Part shown: positions 25,658 to 36,103 of the stretch, one piece after another | How the letters are laid out: each line of letters opens with the position of its first letter | How positions within the stretch are numbered: position 1 is the stretch's first letter | Assembly: GCF_000424545.1 (NCBI RefSeq) | Contig: NZ_AUKC01000007.1 | Span: forward strand, 62,001 to 126,000 | Source: Butyrivibrio sp. NC3005 | GTDB taxonomy: Bacteria > Bacillota > Clostridia > Lachnospirales > Lachnospiraceae | Length of the DNA stretch: 64,000 bases | Direction: 5' to 3' | Made by a program: the position numbers and the translations under genes | The notes under the pieces: generated by a model | What the model saw: only the letters and a program-made list of their open reading frames with translations | Databases searched by the model: none | What the model was told of the DNA's origin: nothing

Positions 25658-25992
25658 ATATTTATCTGATTCTTGCGCTGATTGGTCAGCTTATTGCATC
25701 TTTTTCACAAATTCTTTTGAAGAAAAGTTCCGCGAAAAAGTATGATAGTATTATTAAAGAGTATTTAAATGTTTTGGTAATAGCAGGTTATCTTATGCTG
25801 GGTATTTCAATGGTTGTAGCAGTTGTTTGCTACAGCGGACTTGATTATATGCAGGTCGTTGTTATAGAACCTATAGGTTATGTAATAGTAATGCTATTAT
25901 CACGTTTGTTTTTTGATGAAAAAATAACGCTGCGAAAAATAATAGGTATGGCTGTGTTGCTTGCCGGAATTTTTGTTTTTTATAGTGTATAA
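25654..25992 (+). CDS. Half-size DMT transporter (EmrE/ArnF-like), subunit 2
   Basis: 112 residues with four hydrophobic segments. It begins LILALIGQLIASFSQILLKKSS, typical of SMR helix 1 with its bound Gln/Ser, and ends IIGMAVLLAGIFVFYSV. GGAGGAAC precedes the ATG inside the previous gene. It probably pairs with the 129-residue partner as an antiparallel heterodimer. The next gene is about 100 bp away and begins a new unit. Confidence 0.7.
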   Translation: MNIYLILALIGQLIASFSQILLKKSSAKKYDSIIKEYLNVLVIAGYLMLGISMVVAVVCYSGLDYMQVVVIEPIGYVIVMLLSRLFFDEKITLRKIIGMAVLLAGIFVFYSV

Positions 25993-26095
25993 CAGTCAAT
26001 GATTTTTTGTGGCAAACTTTTAAATAATAGTTCCAAATTGTTGCTGTTTATGAGTGATTGCAGGTAAATAGTAACCAAAAAACGTGGAGGAAAAA

Positions 26096-29000
26096 ATGAA
26101 AAAACATCATAGTATATTTGGAACAAAGAGTGTTCCGAGGTATAAGAAAAAGGAATTTCACGAAAAACATACAAAGAGGAAAGATGCAAGTGTTTCTAAG
26201 AGTGTTGCTTCCAAAAAAACAGTAAATTATAAGAAAGAAAAAGCTTTTGATATTGAGTCTGAAACATTGGAGCCAGAGCATCTTAATGGAATTCTAGATG
26301 CTGTGGAGTCAGCAGGTGCAAGGCAGGTTGAAGTTCAAAAAGATAAATATATCGAGCAGGCATCAATGACTTTAGGAGTTGCCAATGATGAAGAAATTGA
26401 TGAAATGTTAGAAACATCTGGTTTAGATGACTTTGAAGGCAACTTTGATAAGACATATGATGATCTTCATTTTCCCGATGAAAACGTAAAAGAAACGTAT
26501 CAGGAAGATTATGAAGATACAGAAAATTATGAAGATAACGATGAAATCTATGATCTGGATAATTCAGATGAATTTGACGAACAAAAAGAAGATTCATATG
26601 AAGAGGATTTGTATGATGAATATGAATCAGAATCGGCTCAAGATGATATATATGAGGATGATTCATATGAAGAGGAATCGGCTCAAGATGACAGATATGA
26701 AGATTTGATTGATGATGACAAGTATTATGAAGATGAGTCTTATGAATCAAATGATTATGAAGAAATTCATGAAAATGTAAACAGCCCCAAAGATTCTTTT
26801 AGCGATAACGAAAACTACGATTTTGAAGACGATTTTGATAATACATTTTCTTTTGTTGAAAAAGATGATTATGATGATCTTTTAAGACCAAGCGAATTAA
26901 ATAATAAGGTATCGAGCAAAGTTAAGAGAGGCCAGGAAAAGTCTTTTAGCTCAAAAAGTGTAGTAAATAACGACAAGAAAAGTGATACTAGAGAGAAAGC
27001 TGTACCTGTTTCTGGAAACAGAAAATCTTCGGGCAGTTATAAAAATAGGCGAAAGGCTGCAAGTTCTTCTAGAAAGATGAAGAAGTCATTTCTTGCAAAT
27101 AAGACATCACTTGAGAGAGTATCTCTTGTGATTGGACTTTTAATTGTAATAATGATAGTTACTATGGGATCTGTCTTTATTCAGAGCAGAGCTAAAGCGA
27201 ATGAGATTGCTTCTTTCGGAAATATTGGCTCGCAGGTTGAAGGCCTTACTATGATTGGCGAAGATGGTCTTGTAGCAGTATCAGATGCTCAGGCGGCTAA
27301 GAAGATGGTTGTAGATAACACGGCGCAGGAAGCGTCAAGTGCAGCAACCGAAAGTACTACTGCGGAAGAAGAAAAAGGTGTAAATGTTAAGATGACTCTT
27401 TCCAGTATCAAGCAGGACCTTAAGATTAAGTTTATTAATGCAAAAACATCAAGACTTGTTTCCAAGGTTCCGTTTGAAGTTGAGGTAAGTTACCCTGATG
27501 GTAAAGTAAGCAATTGGAAAGATGAGAATACAGATGGTATAATCTACCATTATGATATTCCTTCAGGAAACTATAAAGTAACATTAAAGCCGCTAGATGC
27601 AGATAAGTATGCTGACTATACAATCGATACCAAGCCTCAGACTATTAATGTCAAGGAAACTATTGCATATCAGGAAGTTGATGTTCATGATGAAGTTAAA
27701 ACAGAGGCAGAAGTTAACGTTGCCAAAGAAGATACACAGGTACAGAAGACTGTAGTAGAGTCTGTTAACAAAGATACAGTTGAGTGGGTTGAATCTACAA
27801 AGACAGAAATTGGTTCAAATGGAACAGTATCTTATGAAGAAGTTAATAAGAGCAATATTAAAGATCCTAATTCTTCAATGATAATAAATTCAAAGATTAA
27901 GAAGATGTCTGCTGTTGATAATGCACTTCCTACTGAAACAACTGATAATAATTCTCAGCAGACAGATACTCCGGCACCTTCCACTGAAAACAATGGTACA
28001 GAAAATGGTGAAGGAAATAATTCTGGAAAAGAGAATACAAATTCTTCAAGCGGAGGAAATAATTCAGGAACAGGAGAAACAAATAATTCCTCAGCAGGAG
28101 GAACAACATCCAGTTCAACAGGTGGTACAAGCAACGCTTCAACAGGAGGAACAACATCTAGTTCAACTGGCGGTACAACAAAGCATGAAGTTAAAGAGTA
28201 TGAATATAAGGTAAGCGAAAGTGGTGTCACAATTGAAGCAGGAAAGACACATAAGATATCTGCTTCTACAACAGATCCAAAGAATAATGTGTCATTTTCA
28301 TCCTCTGATAATTCTATCGCAACAGTAGCTGCAGATGGTACAATAACAGCGATTAAGGCTGGAACAGCTACAATTACAGCTACTTTTAATGGAGGAATTA
28401 CAAGAACTTGTACAGTAAAAGTAACTGCATCAAGTTCGTCTGCGTCAACAGCTAGTACTCAGGGAAAAGATAGCCTGAAATTATCAGCTTCCAGTATAAA
28501 AGTTGGTGAAACAATTACTGCAACTGCAACAACCGACTTAAAGGATAAGACGGTTGTATGGGCGACTTCTGATCCGTCGGTTGTTGAAATTAAACCAAAC
28601 GGATTAACAGCTGCAATAAGAGGCCTTAAACAGGGAGCTGCCAAAATTACTGTTAGGTTTGCTGATAAAACAGAAAAAACATTACAAATAACAGTTACAA
28701 ACAGTAATGTTAAGCTTGAAATTACTTCACAGAAATCAGTCCTTCTTGCTGGAAAAACACTTCAGCTTAAAGTTAAAGTTACTGGAGCAAAGACAGCAAA
28801 TGTTAAGTGGGCAAGTTCAGATGCTTCAATTGCTCAGGTTAATGAAAAAGGTCTTGTTACAGCACTTAAAGCAGGTACTGTTGATATAGTTGCAAGTCTT
28901 GTTGAAGATGCAAATGTAAATGCTAAGTGTACTATCACTGTAAAGGACGGTACCGCTCCTCTTACAACAAAAGATGGAAGAACGGTTTATGTATCTGATG

Positions 29001-29815
29001 GAAATGGCGGTTTTAGACCTGCAACTACAGCAGATTACGATACAGCTAAAAAGTTCTTTGTACAGACAGAAGGAAAAAACTACAAATACACTGGATGGCA
29101 GACTATAGATGGTTATACCTATTATTTTGATAAAAACGGCAATCCTGTAACAGGTGAACAGGTAATTCAGGGAGCCAAGTATACATTTGGAAGTGACGGA
29201 AGACTTTCTAATGGTTCTGGTGTGTTAGGTATTGACGTTTCGAAATGGAATGGTAACATAGATTGGTCACAAGTAAAGAATTCTGGTGTATCTTATGTTA
29301 TAATCAGATGCGGATATCGAGGTTCTTCGTCAGGCGCACTGATTCAGGATCCGAAATTTAGAGCCAACATAAATGGTGCAACAAGTGCAGGATTGAAGGT
29401 TGGTGTGTATTTCTTTACACAGGCTACAAGTGATGTTGAAGCTGTAGAAGAAGCTTCAATGGTATTGGAACTTGTAAAAGGTCACTCGCTTCCATGTGGA
29501 GTATACTTGGATGTTGAAGGTTCAGGCGGAAGAGCAGATTCTATTAGTACTGCTACTAGGACTGCAGTCTGCAAGGCTTTTTGCGCAACTATTGCTAACA
29601 GAGGATACAGAACAGGTATTTATGCCAATAAGACATGGCTTAGCAGCAGAATTAGTACATCAAGTCTTACAGGATATAAAATTTGGCTTGCACAGTACAG
29701 AGCTACTCCAACATATACAGCAACAAGATATGATATGTGGCAGTACACTTCTAGTGGTAATGTTAGAGGAATATCTGGCAGAGTTGATATGAATATTTCA
29801 TATATGAATTTTTAA
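26096..29815 (+). CDS. Cell-surface GH25 lysozyme with Big2 domains and an acidic cytoplasmic tail
   Basis: 1239 residues from the ATG after GGAGG (26086-26090); a GTG 12 bp earlier would overlap that RBS. Order of parts: a cytoplasmic tail of about 340 residues, very rich in Asp/Glu/Tyr with a repeated ESAQDD-x-YED unit; a membrane helix (about 342-363); a beta domain ([24 protein letters not shown]); a Ser/Thr/Gly linker; three Big2 Ig-like domains (about 704-947); choline-binding-like repeats ([21 protein letters not shown]); and a GH25 muramidase (about 1041-1238) with GIDVSKWNG and VYLDVEG carrying the catalytic Asp and Glu. It should cut peptidoglycan outside the cell while anchored in the membrane. 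The long acidic inner tail is unusual. Confidence 0.85.
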   Translation: MKKHHSIFGTKSVPRYKKKEFHEKHTKRKDASVSKSVASKKTVNYKKEKAFDIESETLEPEHLNGILDAVESAGARQVEVQKDKYIEQASMTLGVANDEEIDEMLETSGLDDFEGNFDKTYDDLHFPDENVKETYQEDYEDTENYEDNDEIYDLDNSDEFDEQKEDSYEEDLYDEYESESAQDDIYEDDSYEEESAQDDRYEDLIDDDKYYEDESYESNDYEEIHENVNSPKDSFSDNENYDFEDDFDNTFSFVEKDDYDDLLRPSELNNKVSSKVKRGQEKSFSSKSVVNNDKKSDTREKAVPVSGNRKSSGSYKNRRKAASSSRKMKKSFLANKTSLERVSLVIGLLIVIMIVTMGSVFIQSRAKANEIASFGNIGSQVEGLTMIGEDGLVAVSDAQAAKKMVVDNTAQEASSAATESTTAEEEKGVNVKMTLSSIKQDLKIKFINAKTSRLVSKVPFEVEVSYPDGKVSNWKDENTDGIIYHYDIPSGNYKVTLKPLDADKYADYTIDTKPQTINVKETIAYQEVDVHDEVKTEAEVNVAKEDTQVQKTVVESVNKDTVEWVESTKTEIGSNGTVSYEEVNKSNIKDPNSSMIINSKIKKMSAVDNALPTETTDNNSQQTDTPAPSTENNGTENGEGNNSGKENTNSSSGGNNSGTGETNNSSAGGTTSSSTGGTSNASTGGTTSSSTGGTTKHEVKEYEYKVSESGVTIEAGKTHKISASTTDPKNNVSFSSSDNSIATVAADGTITAIKAGTATITATFNGGITRTCTVKVTASSSSASTASTQGKDSLKLSASSIKVGETITATATTDLKDKTVVWATSDPSVVEIKPNGLTAAIRGLKQGAAKITVRFADKTEKTLQITVTNSNVKLEITSQKSVLLAGKTLQLKVKVTGAKTANVKWASSDASIAQVNEKGLVTALKAGTVDIVASLVEDANVNAKCTITVKDGTAPLTTKDGRTVYVSDGNGGFRPATTADYDTAKKFFVQTEGKNYKYTGWQTIDGYTYYFDKNGNPVTGEQVIQGAKYTFGSDGRLSNGSGVLGIDVSKWNGNIDWSQVKNSGVSYVIIRCGYRGSSSGALIQDPKFRANINGATSAGLKVGVYFFTQATSDVEAVEEASMVLELVKGHSLPCGVYLDVEGSGGRADSISTATRTAVCKAFCATIANRGYRTGIYANKTWLSSRISTSSLTGYKIWLAQYRATPTYTATRYDMWQYTSSGNVRGISGRVDMNISYMNF

Positions 29816-29852
29816 TAAATTGAATAATGAACCGAAAGGGGTTATATTAGTA

Positions 29853-30734
29853 ATGAAAGGTATTATACTTGCCGGTGGATCCGGCACAAGACTTTATCCA
29901 CTCACAAAGGCTGTTTCAAAGCAGATTATGCCTGTTTATGATAAGCCGATGATTTATTATCCATTGTCAACACTTATGTTGGCAGGAATAAGAGAAGTTC
30001 TTATTATCTCAACTCCTAGAGATATTTCAGCATTTAAAGAATTATTTGGAGATGGAAGTCAGCTTGGACTTTCAATGAGTTATGCAGTTCAGGAACAGCC
30101 AAGAGGACTTGCTGATGCGTTCATTATTGGAGCAGATTTCATCGGACAGGATTCTGTAGCATTGGTTCTTGGAGATAATATTTTCTATGGACAGAGCTTC
30201 ACTCATCTGCTTGGAAAGGTTTATGAGAGACATAATAAACCAAAGAGTGGTGCCACTATTTTTGGTTATTATGTAAGAGATCCAAGAGAATATGGTGTTG
30301 TTGAATTTGATAGTGAGGGAAGAGCTATTTCTATTGAAGAAAAGCCTGAGAAACCAAAGTCAAATTTTGCTGTACCAGGACTTTATTTCTATGATAATGA
30401 TGTTGTAGAAATCGCTCGTAACGTTAAGCCAAGTGCACGTGGAGAGATTGAAATTACAAGTATTAATAATGAGTATTTGAGCAATGGAGCGCTCTATGTT
30501 GAGACTATGGGACGTGGTTTTGCATGGCTTGATACAGGAAATCATGATGCACTTTTAGATGCAGCAGATTTTGTGGCAGCATTCCAGAAGCGTCAGGGCT
30601 TGTATATTTCCTGCATTGAGGAAATTGCTTACAAGAGAGGATTTATTGACAAGGAGCAGCTTTTAAAGCTCGCGGAACCGTTAATGAAAACCAATTATGG
30701 TAAATATCTTGTTGAGGTAGCAAATGGACTCTAA
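29853..30734 (+). CDS. rfbA: Glucose-1-phosphate thymidylyltransferase
   Basis: 293 residues. It starts [18 protein letters not shown] (nucleotide-binding and Mg site), followed by [35 protein letters not shown] and LGDNIFYGQ, all diagnostic of RfbA/RmlA. It makes dTDP-glucose from dTTP and glucose 1-phosphate, the first step to dTDP-rhamnose and related sugars; rfbB, C and D are not in the window. The ATG at 29853 is chosen because the fold begins there, although AGGGG is about 11 bp upstream. It precedes Wzm/Wzt, and the last 11 bp overlap the next gene. Confidence 0.93.
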   Translation: MKGIILAGGSGTRLYPLTKAVSKQIMPVYDKPMIYYPLSTLMLAGIREVLIISTPRDISAFKELFGDGSQLGLSMSYAVQEQPRGLADAFIIGADFIGQDSVALVLGDNIFYGQSFTHLLGKVYERHNKPKSGATIFGYYVRDPREYGVVEFDSEGRAISIEEKPEKPKSNFAVPGLYFYDNDVVEIARNVKPSARGEIEITSINNEYLSNGALYVETMGRGFAWLDTGNHDALLDAADFVAAFQKRQGLYISCIEEIAYKRGFIDKEQLLKLAEPLMKTNYGKYLVEVANGL

Positions 30735-31470
30735 AGTCATACGACTGGCAGTTGCAGTTTTTGTGAGCCTTATGGCTCTCATCTTGGTAATTGTATATGC
30801 AGTTAATGCCGATAAGATAAATGCTTTTTTGGGCATAAAAAGTTCTGATGAAGCAAGTTTGGATTCAGCCTTCGTTTCATCTATTGATATAGGTGAGCCT
30901 ATCGGTAATAATATGCATGGTTTTATGGCAAAGAAGAATTTTTTTGATGAACCTGATGCTCTCGCCAGCATTCATGTTGAAGACGTAACAGGTCTTTATA
31001 TGGATGTTAAGGCTGGCGCAGGTCAGATAAGGATAAGCATAAAGAATGCAAGGGGAGGCCTTGAAACGGGTACGCCCTTTGCAGTTATGCTTCAAAAAAG
31101 GGATGAAGAAGAATCTCATCCTGCAATCTATTCAGATGATGACCAGAATGGACAAATCCTTATTTCTGATTTGGAAAAAGGAAATTACGTATTAACATTA
31201 CAGCCACGTGATGGGTATCATATCCCGCTTTCACCTGTAAATGTTAACATTACTGAGTCAAGTGTGTCACTTTCAGCTGCAAGTAGCAGTGTAAGTGCTA
31301 CTACAGCTTTAGAAAGTAATGATGAAAGTGTGTCCTCTACAAGCGCATCAAAAGAATCATCTGATGACAGTTCGATAAAGGGAGCTTCAGGTCGTTCGTC
31401 AAGACTTGAAATGACAGACGTGTCATCGGGAGCTATTACAAGTGATTCTGGTGCTACGACTAAAAAATGA
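30724..31470 (+). CDS. Membrane-anchored extracellular protein with a beta domain and Ser-rich tail
   Basis: 248 residues. A single N-terminal membrane helix (about residues 7-28) is followed by a beta-rich domain (about 80-175) with [37 protein letters not shown] and VNVNI. The same pattern occurs in the GH25 protein upstream ([30 protein letters not shown]). The last 70 residues are Ser/Thr/Asp-rich and low complexity. It overlaps rfbA by 11 bp with GAGG in the rfbA end, so translation is coupled. No known enzyme motif; perhaps a wall or glycan-binding accessory. Confidence 0.7.
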   Translation: MDSKVIRLAVAVFVSLMALILVIVYAVNADKINAFLGIKSSDEASLDSAFVSSIDIGEPIGNNMHGFMAKKNFFDEPDALASIHVEDVTGLYMDVKAGAGQIRISIKNARGGLETGTPFAVMLQKRDEEESHPAIYSDDDQNGQILISDLEKGNYVLTLQPRDGYHIPLSPVNVNITESSVSLSAASSSVSATTALESNDESVSSTSASKESSDDSSIKGASGRSSRLEMTDVSSGAITSDSGATTKK

Positions 31471-31481
31471 ATTAGAAAGAT

Positions 31482-31501
31482 ACAAAGCAAATTTGCTTTG
31501 T
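31482..31501 (+). other. Perfect 20 bp palindrome before wzm
   Basis: ACAAAGCAAATTTGCTTTGT forms a 10 bp perfect inverted repeat, 12 bp after the stop of the preceding gene and directly before the GAGGAAAG RBS of wzm. It has only a short T run after it, so it may be an attenuator or an mRNA-stability hairpin rather than a full terminator. Confidence 0.5.
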
Positions 31502-31515
31502 TTGAGGAAAGTGTT

Positions 31516-32562
31516 TTGGTTAATAAAGGAAATAGAAGACAGGATTCTGCTGAAATAAAGCGACTTCCAGGAATAGGCATACTTCCAAAATGGGCAGGAA
31601 TCCTTGTTTTTGTTGTACTTGCAGCAATTTTAGCATCTCTAATTATTTTTCATTATAATCCAGGAGCAGATGCTCACACAGAAATGCTAAAAAAAGTGTG
31701 TGCATGTGTTCTTATTTCATTATCCTGTATTATCTACATAGTTAAATATGACCGAATCATGGTTGTTCCAATGGAACTTTGGGATAATCGTAGACTTATT
31801 TGGAGAATGTCACTTAATGATTTCCGAAAGCGTTATGCTGGTTCTTATCTTGGTTCAGTTTGGGCATTTACACAGCCGCTTGTCACTATATTAATGTATT
31901 GGTTTGTGTTTGATAAGATTATGCAGGCAAAAGCAAGTGTTTTTGGACGTGGTCTTCCTGTTCCCTATGTAATCTTTCTTATGGCTGGTCTTGTTCCGTG
32001 GTTTTATTTTATGGAAGGACTTTCAAATGGTACAACATCCCTTTTGGAATATAGTTATCTGGTAAAAAAAGTCGTATTTAAAATAAGCATTCTTCCACTT
32101 ATTAAGCTTATTGCAGCAACATTTACACATTTATTTTTCTGCATTATATTAGTTGCGGCAGCATGGATTGGCGGTTTTGCACCAAGTGCTTATACTTTGC
32201 AAATATTTTATTATATGTTTTGCGAATTTATGCTTCTTTTGGCGATGAGTTATGTAACAGCAGCAGTTCAGGTATTTTTTAGAGATTTAATGCAGATAAT
32301 TAATATTGGTCTTCAGCTTGGACAGTGGGCTACACCTATATTGTGGAATATTGGCGGTTTTGATTATAGAATCCAGTGGATTATAAAGTTGAATCCTGTA
32401 ACATATCTAGTTGAAGGATATAGAAGTTCAATTTATGAACAAAGATGGTTTTTTGAACACTTCTATTCCACAACATATTTTTGGATTGTAACAATCGGAA
32501 TATTCTGCCTGGGTTCATTGATATTCAAGAAATCCAAGGTTCACTTTGCAGATATGTTGTAA
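31516..32562 (+). CDS. wzm: Polysaccharide ABC exporter permease (Wzm family)
   Basis: 348 residues from a TTG (GAGGAAAG 5 bp upstream); an earlier in-frame TTG at 31498 lies before that RBS. Two extra N-terminal helices (WAGILVFVVLAAILASLII; VCACVLISLSCIIYIV) precede the ABC-2 core, which starts at SLNDFRKRYAGSYLGSVWAF and QPLVTILMYWFVF and has the LGQWATPILWNI and LNPVTYLVEGYR segments of Wzm/TagG. With the Wzt partner, 9 bp downstream, it should export a finished lipid-linked polysaccharide across the membrane. Confidence 0.9.
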   Translation: MVNKGNRRQDSAEIKRLPGIGILPKWAGILVFVVLAAILASLIIFHYNPGADAHTEMLKKVCACVLISLSCIIYIVKYDRIMVVPMELWDNRRLIWRMSLNDFRKRYAGSYLGSVWAFTQPLVTILMYWFVFDKIMQAKASVFGRGLPVPYVIFLMAGLVPWFYFMEGLSNGTTSLLEYSYLVKKVVFKISILPLIKLIAATFTHLFFCIILVAAAWIGGFAPSAYTLQIFYYMFCEFMLLLAMSYVTAAVQVFFRDLMQIINIGLQLGQWATPILWNIGGFDYRIQWIIKLNPVTYLVEGYRSSIYEQRWFFEHFYSTTYFWIVTIGIFCLGSLIFKKSKVHFADML

Positions 32563-32571
32563 TGCCTAATC

Positions 32572-33942
32572 ATGAACGAGATGGAAAAGGAAAATATGAT
32601 AGAAAAAAAAGATGTGGCAATAGACGTAAGTCATGTAACCAAACAATATAAATTATACGAGCACAATATTGACAGACTTAAAGAGGCACTTGGTTTAAGT
32701 AAACAGAAAAAATATCATGAAAAACTTGCTTTAAATGATATTGATTTAAAAATATATCGAGGTGAGACTGTTGGTATTATAGGAACAAATGGTTCTGGAA
32801 AATCAACACTTCTTAAAATCGTAACCGGTGTTTTGACACCAACAAAGGGAACTGTAAAAGTTGATGGTCATATATCAGCTTTGTTGGAACTGGGAGCCGG
32901 ATTTAATATGGAATATAACGGAATAGACAATATCTACCTAAATGGTATGATGATTGGATTTTCCGAAGAAGAAATAGAAAAAAGAATTGATGCAATTCTT
33001 GATTTTGCTGATATAGGCGAATATGTTTACCAACCGGTTAAAACATATTCAAGTGGTATGTTCGTAAGACTCGCATTTGCACTTGCAATAAATATCGATC
33101 CAGAGATACTTATTATTGATGAAGCTTTGTCAGTTGGTGATGTTTTCTTTCAGGCAAAATGTTATCACAAGTTTGAAGAATTCAAGAAGCAGGGTAAGAC
33201 AATTCTTTTTGTTTCACATGATCTTTCGAGTATTAGTAAGTATTGTGATAGAGCAGTTCTTATAAATCAAGGTGTTAAAATAGGCGAAGGATCTCCAAAA
33301 GAAATGATAGATATCTACAAGCAGGTCTTGGTTGGTCAGTATCAGCCAAAAGAAAATCCTGTGCCCGTAAAAAATCTTTTGGAAGATGAGGATATAAGAA
33401 AACTTGCCAAAGAAGATTCAGATGCCTCAGATGCACTTGTAGGATCAAAGGCAAGTGAGCAAAAGTTACCAAAGAAAAAAGATTTAAATACCAGAAATCC
33501 AAATGCTTTTGAATATGGTAATGATACAGCTGAAATTGTCGATTATTATATGACCGATGAAGCTGGAAGAAAAATATCAACTTTACAAAAAGGGACTACA
33601 TTTTCTATACATATGGATGTAGAATTTAAAAAGGATGCAGCGGCACCTATTTTTGCATTTACAATAAAGAATATACTGGGTATAGAGATAACTGGAACAA
33701 ATACAATGTTTGAGAAGGCATTTCTTGATTCAGTGAAAGCGGGTGATAGAAAGCATATCACATTCGTTCAGAAAATGGACCTGCAGGGCGGAGAGTATCT
33801 GGTTTCATTTGGTGTGACAGGGTATGAGCAGGAAGTATTTACGGTTTATCACCGCCTCTATGATGCACTTAACATTACGGTTATATCTGATAAGAATACC
33901 GTAGGCTACTATGATATGAATTCAAAGGTAACAGTGGAATAA
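32572..33942 (+). CDS. wzt: Polysaccharide ABC exporter ATPase with C-terminal carbohydrate-binding domain (Wzt)
   Basis: 456 residues. The ATPase has Walker A GTNGSGKST (71-79), signature YSSGMFVRLA, Walker B ILIIDEAL and the switch HD. A linker (about 250-300) leads to a C-terminal beta domain (about 305-456: AEIVDYYMTDEAGRKI, FSIHMDVEFKK, EYLVSFGVTG). Wzt proteins with this extra domain recognise a finished, capped glycan before export. The downstream methyltransferase-kinase overlaps this gene (TAATG) and is a good candidate for making the cap. A second possible start is at residue 9 (32596). Confidence 0.92.
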   Translation: MNEMEKENMIEKKDVAIDVSHVTKQYKLYEHNIDRLKEALGLSKQKKYHEKLALNDIDLKIYRGETVGIIGTNGSGKSTLLKIVTGVLTPTKGTVKVDGHISALLELGAGFNMEYNGIDNIYLNGMMIGFSEEEIEKRIDAILDFADIGEYVYQPVKTYSSGMFVRLAFALAINIDPEILIIDEALSVGDVFFQAKCYHKFEEFKKQGKTILFVSHDLSSISKYCDRAVLINQGVKIGEGSPKEMIDIYKQVLVGQYQPKENPVPVKNLLEDEDIRKLAKEDSDASDALVGSKASEQKLPKKKDLNTRNPNAFEYGNDTAEIVDYYMTDEAGRKISTLQKGTTFSIHMDVEFKKDAAAPIFAFTIKNILGIEITGTNTMFEKAFLDSVKAGDRKHITFVQKMDLQGGEYLVSFGVTGYEQEVFTVYHRLYDALNITVISDKNTVGYYDMNSKVTVE

Positions 33943-36089
33943 TGAGTATTAATTTGTCTGGCGAAGCCAAAATCGGAAATGTAAAGCTTAATTTAGATCA
34001 CTACAGTGGAAAGGATCTTTACTGTGATGGTGCAGTTGAAGATCAGCTTTTGGATATTGTGAAGAATCATACCAAAGAGGAGTTTCCACAGATTATTGAA
34101 GAGTATGCTAGTTGGCCGGTACTCTATCATCTTTCTGAGATGAGAAGTAATATCGTTGAATGGATTCCAATGAATCACATGGAGAAAGTTCTTGAAGTCG
34201 GAGCAGGATGCGGAGCTATTACAGGTAAGCTTGCAGAAAAAGCGGCTTCAGTAACATGCGTAGAGTTATCACAAAAAAGAAGTGAAATAAATGCTTATCG
34301 AAACAAAGACTGTGATAACATCACTATTCATATTGGTAATTTTACCGATATTGAGCCAGATCTTCCAAATGATTTTGATTATATATTCCTTATTGGAGTA
34401 TTTGAATATGGTCAGAGTTATATTGGAGGTGATACTCCATACGAAGATTTTATTAAGATGCTTCAAAAGCACCTTAGTATCAATGGAAGAATAGTAATTG
34501 CGATAGAGAATAGAACAGGTCTTAAATATTTTGCAGGATGTAGAGAAGATCATCTTGGAACTTATTTTTCAGGAATTGAAGGGTATACAAAAGAGAGCGT
34601 AGCCAGAACCTTTACTCGTAACGCTCTTATCAGCCTTATGAAAAAATGTGGAATAAAAAATTACCATTTTTATTATCCATATCCTGATTATAAACTTCCT
34701 ACAATGATTCATTCTGATATATATTTACCAGGACTTGGAGAATTGTCTGATTGTGTAAGAAACTTTGACAATCCGAGAATGCGTCTTTTTGATGAGAAGT
34801 ATGCATATGATTCCTTGATAAAGGATGGAATGTATCCGGATTTTGCAAACTCTTTTGAAATAATAATTGGAAATGGATTTCCTACGGTGTTTAGTAAATT
34901 CAGTAATGACAGAGGTGATGAATTTAAGATTCGTACAGACATAACTCTTGATATTATGAGACATACTCTCATTACTAAAACGCCTATGACAGAAAAGGCA
35001 AAGGTGCATATAAAGAATATAAGAAATGCCTATGTTGCGCTCAAAGAGCGTTATGAAGGTGGTGAATTGGAAATAAACGAGTGTAATGTCAATCCTACAA
35101 CAGGTGCAGCAGCATTTCCGTTTGTAGAGGGAGAACCACTTTCAGCGCTTATGGACAGATGTATTATGGCAGATGACATGGAAGGATTCAAAGCTCTTTT
35201 TGAAGAATATATGAGAAGAACTTCTTACCATGAAGATGTAGAAGTTGCTGACTATGATCTTATTTTTAGTAATATTCTGGTAGATAAAGATAAGTGGACT
35301 GTAATAGATTATGAATGGACTTATGGAAGGCAGATTCCTGCAAAAGAAATTGCTTTCAGAGCGCTTTACTGCTATCTTGAAGAAGATCCTAGAAGACGCA
35401 AAATAAATGTAGAACAATTCTATGAAATGCTTGGAATTGACGAGAAAGAACAAGAGCGTCTTTTAGAGGTTGAGGCAGAATTCCAGAAATATGTTACTAA
35501 TAATCGTAAGTCTCTTGTTGAGATGTGGAATAAGATTGGAAGAAAAGTAACTGTCCCCGAGGAAATGAAGCCAGATAGACTGACACATGATCACGAGATT
35601 CTTGATGACAGAATACAAGTATATTTTGATTATGGACAGGGACTTTCAGAAGAACAGTCACAGTATGTTCCTGAAAAGTATGATGCAGATGGAAGAGTTA
35701 CTATTAATCTTGAACTTGAAGATGGTGTAAGAGATATCAGAATAGATCCTGCTATCACTACTTGTATGATGACAATTGAGAGTGTATTGTGGAATGATGT
35801 TGAAGTGTTTATCGATCAGGATAAGCTCAAGATATATCCAAATGGAGTTTGGCTCTCTAATCATTCGCTTATTTTTGGAACAGATGATCCAGGTGTGACT
35901 TTTAAGTTTAGGGAAAGTAAGCTTAAGAGACGTGCCATAAATAGATTTTCTATTACCTTTACGAAGGTAAAACTTGACAGAAAAGTTGCAGGAGATATCA
36001 TTTCCTACCAGCAAAGACCAACTGAGGAAATTCCGCAGGAACAGTCTCATGGAATTGGCAAAATAAAGGATATCCTAAAAACAATTTAA
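33942..36089 (+). CDS. Methyltransferase-kinase fusion, WbdD-like candidate chain terminator
   Basis: 715 residues. Residues about 75-240 are a class I SAM methyltransferase (VLEVGAGCGAITGKL 83-97, CVELS, FDYIFLIGVFEY). Residues about 315-480 look like an aminoglycoside-kinase/WbdD-type kinase: a beta lobe (TVFSKFSNDRGDEFKIRTDI, Lys346 in ITKTPMT), a catalytic-loop match D439-x4-N444 (DLIFSNILVD) and a metal Asp456 (VIDYEW). The C-terminal 200 residues are beta-rich, with no coiled coil. E. coli WbdD has the same methyltransferase-kinase order and similar size and sits with Wzm/Wzt. The role here is inferred. Confidence 0.7.
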   Translation: MSINLSGEAKIGNVKLNLDHYSGKDLYCDGAVEDQLLDIVKNHTKEEFPQIIEEYASWPVLYHLSEMRSNIVEWIPMNHMEKVLEVGAGCGAITGKLAEKAASVTCVELSQKRSEINAYRNKDCDNITIHIGNFTDIEPDLPNDFDYIFLIGVFEYGQSYIGGDTPYEDFIKMLQKHLSINGRIVIAIENRTGLKYFAGCREDHLGTYFSGIEGYTKESVARTFTRNALISLMKKCGIKNYHFYYPYPDYKLPTMIHSDIYLPGLGELSDCVRNFDNPRMRLFDEKYAYDSLIKDGMYPDFANSFEIIIGNGFPTVFSKFSNDRGDEFKIRTDITLDIMRHTLITKTPMTEKAKVHIKNIRNAYVALKERYEGGELEINECNVNPTTGAAAFPFVEGEPLSALMDRCIMADDMEGFKALFEEYMRRTSYHEDVEVADYDLIFSNILVDKDKWTVIDYEWTYGRQIPAKEIAFRALYCYLEEDPRRRKINVEQFYEMLGIDEKEQERLLEVEAEFQKYVTNNRKSLVEMWNKIGRKVTVPEEMKPDRLTHDHEILDDRIQVYFDYGQGLSEEQSQYVPEKYDADGRVTINLELEDGVRDIRIDPAITTCMMTIESVLWNDVEVFIDQDKLKIYPNGVWLSNHSLIFGTDDPGVTFKFRESKLKRRAINRFSITFTKVKLDRKVAGDIISYQQRPTEEIPQEQSHGIGKIKDILKTI

Positions 36090-36103
36090 GGATTAGTAAT
36101 ATA

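Noticed and set aside
26283-26750. Minus-strand His/Leu-rich open frame opposite the acidic tail
   Set aside because: A mirror of Asp/Glu/Tyr codons in the GH25 gene; no start signal and biased composition.
28050-28190. Tandem DNA repeat in the GH25 gene ([10 protein letters not shown]-type units)
   Set aside because: It encodes a Ser/Thr/Gly linker between domains, a common feature of surface proteins, and does not look like a separate genetic element.
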